From contig NZ_RQVJ01000005.1 of the NCBI RefSeq assembly GCF_003999875.1, positions 62,001 through 126,000 on the forward strand: a stretch of 64,000 nt of DNA, in the 5' to 3' direction. Below, piece after piece: positions 63,001 to 64,000 of this stretch (position 1 is its first letter; every line of letters starts with the position of its first letter). The stretch comes from Veillonella sp. 3310. GTDB lineage: Bacteria; Bacillota; Negativicutes; Veillonellales; Veillonellaceae. The position numbers and the translations under genes were made by a program. The notes beneath the pieces are model-generated. The model made no database searches. It saw nothing but the letters and a program-made list of their open reading frames with translations, and was not told the origin of the DNA.

Positions 63001-64000
63001 GCAAATTAAGGCAACTGATCTAAAAATCAAAGAAGTACTGAAAGAAGCTAAATTAAACGGTACATATTGGGATGAAATTGATGGCATCAAAGATATCTAT
63101 GCGGAAATTGAAAGTTTAGAACAAGCCATTGCAGATCCTACGATTGCTAACTACCTTGAAACAGATAAACAAATTGATAGTCAAAAAGTAGTAGCTTTAG
63201 ATAAAATTTTACATCGAGCTCAAGAAAAATTTGAAGATCTTGGTGGAGAAAAACGCTATAACTTCTTATTGGCTGAAGAAAAACGTATCTATGAATTAGG
63301 TATTGAAACATTTGATGATGTAGAAGCTGAACGTCCAGAAATGGAAGCAGCGTTAGAAGAGGAATTGCGTGCAATTCGTCGTGTAGTACATGTGATTGAA
63401 ACGATTCAACAAGTTCGTGAAAAACGTAGTCATTTGCGTACTGAGTTGGAAAAATTTGGTTATGACTATGATATGTATGGTATGCCAAAACCTGACGTGG
63501 CTGGTATTCATATTGCGACACCAGTATTTGATGGTGCTCATGAAAGTGACGTGTTCGATACACTTAGCATAGCTGGTCGTGATGATGATGGTAAAACTGT
63601 ATTATACGATGGCCGTACAGGCGAAAAAATGGATAACAAAGTTACCGTTGGTTACGTATACATGTTAAAACTTCACCATCTAGTAGATGATAAAATCCAT
63701 GCTCGTTCTACTGGTCCGTACTCTCTTGTTACACAACAACCATTGGGTGGTAAAGCTCAATTCGGTGGACAACGTTTCGGTGAGATGGAAGTGTGGGCTC
63801 TTGAAGCGTATGGCGCAGCGTATACACTACAAGAGTTGTTAACTGTGAAATCTGACGATGTTGTGGGCCGTGTAAAAGCTTACGAAAAAATCGTTAAAGG
63901 TGAAAATATTCCTGAACCTGGTGTACCTGAATCTTTCAAAGTATTGTTGAAAGAATTGCAAAGTATTGGCCTTGACGTAAAAATCTTGAATGAAGATCAA
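60062..64000 (+). CDS. rpoB: RNA polymerase beta subunit (3' end cut by window)
   Basis: Catalytic beta subunit; 1313 codons are visible without a stop, ending in [17 protein letters not shown], close to the natural C-terminus. The start [18 protein letters not shown] follows GAGGGGTG. The rifampicin region (near 61435-61530) reads [20 protein letters not shown] and then LSALGPGGL, with the Asp, His and Ser targets unmutated. A lineage-specific insert of about 165 residues (62998-63502) stands between the GLGM stretch and [11 protein letters not shown]. Unlike most bacteria, rplJ-rplL are not upstream; the gene has its own promoter. Confidence 0.98.
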   Translation, partial: MFKPEQVGKRTRYTYAKINEVLEMPHLLDVQRKSYEWFLESGLQDIFNDISPIKDNSGKLALSFEGFSLGEPKYDINECKNRDATYAAPLRVNVRLVNNDPENPDIKEQEVFMGDFPLMTDTGTFIINGAERVIVSQLVRSPGVYYGGSIDTMGNRLYDSTVIPNRGAWIELEKDANDIVSVRIDRNRKLPATVLVRALGWETNESILELFWNGQVDENGHPEYDERLLRTLEKDSTQSSDEALVEIYKKLRPGEPPTVESARNLFDNLFFDPRRYDLARVGRYKLNKKLGWRQRMFGQTLAEPIVDENGEIIVEANTYVNEEVLDVVANSGVYSGDVVPEFFVVNTDGTVVKVICNNSNLPFSHRTVTREDMIANVSYMMNLIENIGQTDDIDHLGNRRLRCVGELLQNQFRIGLTRMERVVKERMTIQDVSVITPQALLNIRPVVAAIKEFFGSSQLSQFMDQTNPLGELTHKRRLSALGPGGLSRERAGFEVRDVHHSHYGRMCPIETPEGPNIGLINSLSNYAKVNEFGFIEAPYRKIEKVYGTGEDANKVLKVRVTDQVVYMTADEEEGMTIAQANSRIDEEGYFVSENIACRRGHDVLEVSPDKVDYMDVSPKEVVSIGTAMIPFLENDDANRALMGANMQRQAVPLLRAQAPLVGTGMEYKAATDSGVCVLAKEAGIVTRCWGNEVHVQRDNGRVDVYKMNKFMRSNQSTCFNQKPIVYRGQSVVKGQVLADGPATDGGELALGFNVLVAFMPWEGYNYEDAILLSEELCKEDIYTSIHIEEYECDARDTKLGAEEITRELPNTGDDNLKNLDENGIICIGAEVKPGDILVGKVTPKGETELTPEERLLRAIFGDKEREVRDTSLRVPHGEAGKIVDVKIFTRENGDELQPGVNKVVRVYIAQKRKIHEGDKMAGRHGNKGVVSRVMRQEDMPFLPDGTPVQIVLNPLGVPSRMNIGQVLETHLGWAVQGLGMQIKATDLKIKEVLKEAKLNGTYWDEIDGIKDIYAEIESLEQAIADPTIANYLETDKQIDSQKVVALDKILHRAQEKFEDLGGEKRYNFLLAEEKRIYELGIETFDDVEAERPEMEAALEEELRAIRRVVHVIETIQQVREKRSHLRTELEKFGYDYDMYGMPKPDVAGIHIATPVFDGAHESDVFDTLSIAGRDDDGKTVLYDGRTGEKMDNKVTVGYVYMLKLHHLVDDKIHARSTGPYSLVTQQPLGGKAQFGGQRFGEMEVWALEAYGAAYTLQELLTVKSDDVVGRVKAYEKIVKGENIPEPGVPESFKVLLKELQSIGLDVKILNEDQ

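Noticed and set aside
1-64000. tRNA, rRNA, prophage or CRISPR arrays
   Set aside because: Nothing recognisable as a tRNA cloverleaf, rRNA segment, phage structural gene or repeat-spacer array was seen on either strand.

Overview
The window looks like the chromosome of a diderm Firmicute of the Negativicutes, most likely a Veillonella or close relative. Base composition is AT-rich with moderate GC. Firmicute traits (ParAB with parS, Jag, YtfJ, YlmH, SepF, DivIVA, a T-box leader) sit beside a periplasmic OmpH/Skp-like chaperone, which implies an outer membrane. A membrane nitrate reductase, HydF and a cobalamin-dependent methionine synthase fit an anaerobe of this group. The assignment is inferred from gene content, not from a database search.

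Layout. 1-1.4 kb: end of yidC and jag. 1.4-11.3 kb: nitrate respiration block with narK leftward and a Crp-type regulator plus narGHJI rightward. The shared control region carries two Crp-type operators, one of them placed symmetrically between two divergent -10 boxes. A small haem-type membrane protein follows, bracketed by two copies of a structured repeat. 11.5-26.9 kb: chromosome maintenance block (mnmE, mnmG, rsmG, parA, parB with three perfect parS sites, hydF, an M23 peptidase, cobO, DUF2953, ytfJ, ompH), interrupted by a methionine synthase whose reactivation domain is a separate gene. 27.1-29.3 kb, leftward: cupin, an unknown protein, and a small sirohaem reductase fused to two DUF1858 repeats. 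29.4-29.95 kb: a cluster of DnaA boxes beside AT-rich DNA, an origin-like locus. 30-37.4 kb: SfsA-DUF123 fusion, gyrA, a third copy of the structured repeat, a tiny hydrophobic peptide gene, a DUF2156 gene apparently started by ATT, a LysE exporter and an Eis-type acetyltransferase. 37.6-41.6 kb: AT-richer accessory patch with a PLD-nuclease/helicase/DUF3427 protein, a NUDIX hydrolase and a secreted protein. 41.8-46.3 kb: pgeF and the division cluster yggS-sepF-proC-ylmH-divIVA. 46.4-53 kb: tetrapyrrole operon from glutamyl-tRNA to precorrin-2/sirohydrochlorin. 53.2-59.7 kb: rhodanese, MFS exporter, T-box-controlled ileS, isochorismatase-family hydrolase and ferredoxin. 60.06 kb to the end: rpoB, cut at the window edge with its own promoter.

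How the parts connect. The tetrapyrrole operon can supply sirohaem for the reductase at 28-29 kb and corrinoid precursors for CobO and MetH. parABS and the DnaA-box locus lie within 10 kb of each other, so this is an origin-proximal region. The three structured repeats (10.1, 11.1 and 33.8 kb) each begin directly after a stop codon on the coding strand. Their stems are kept by compensating base changes, which makes them the best candidate here for an undescribed RNA element.
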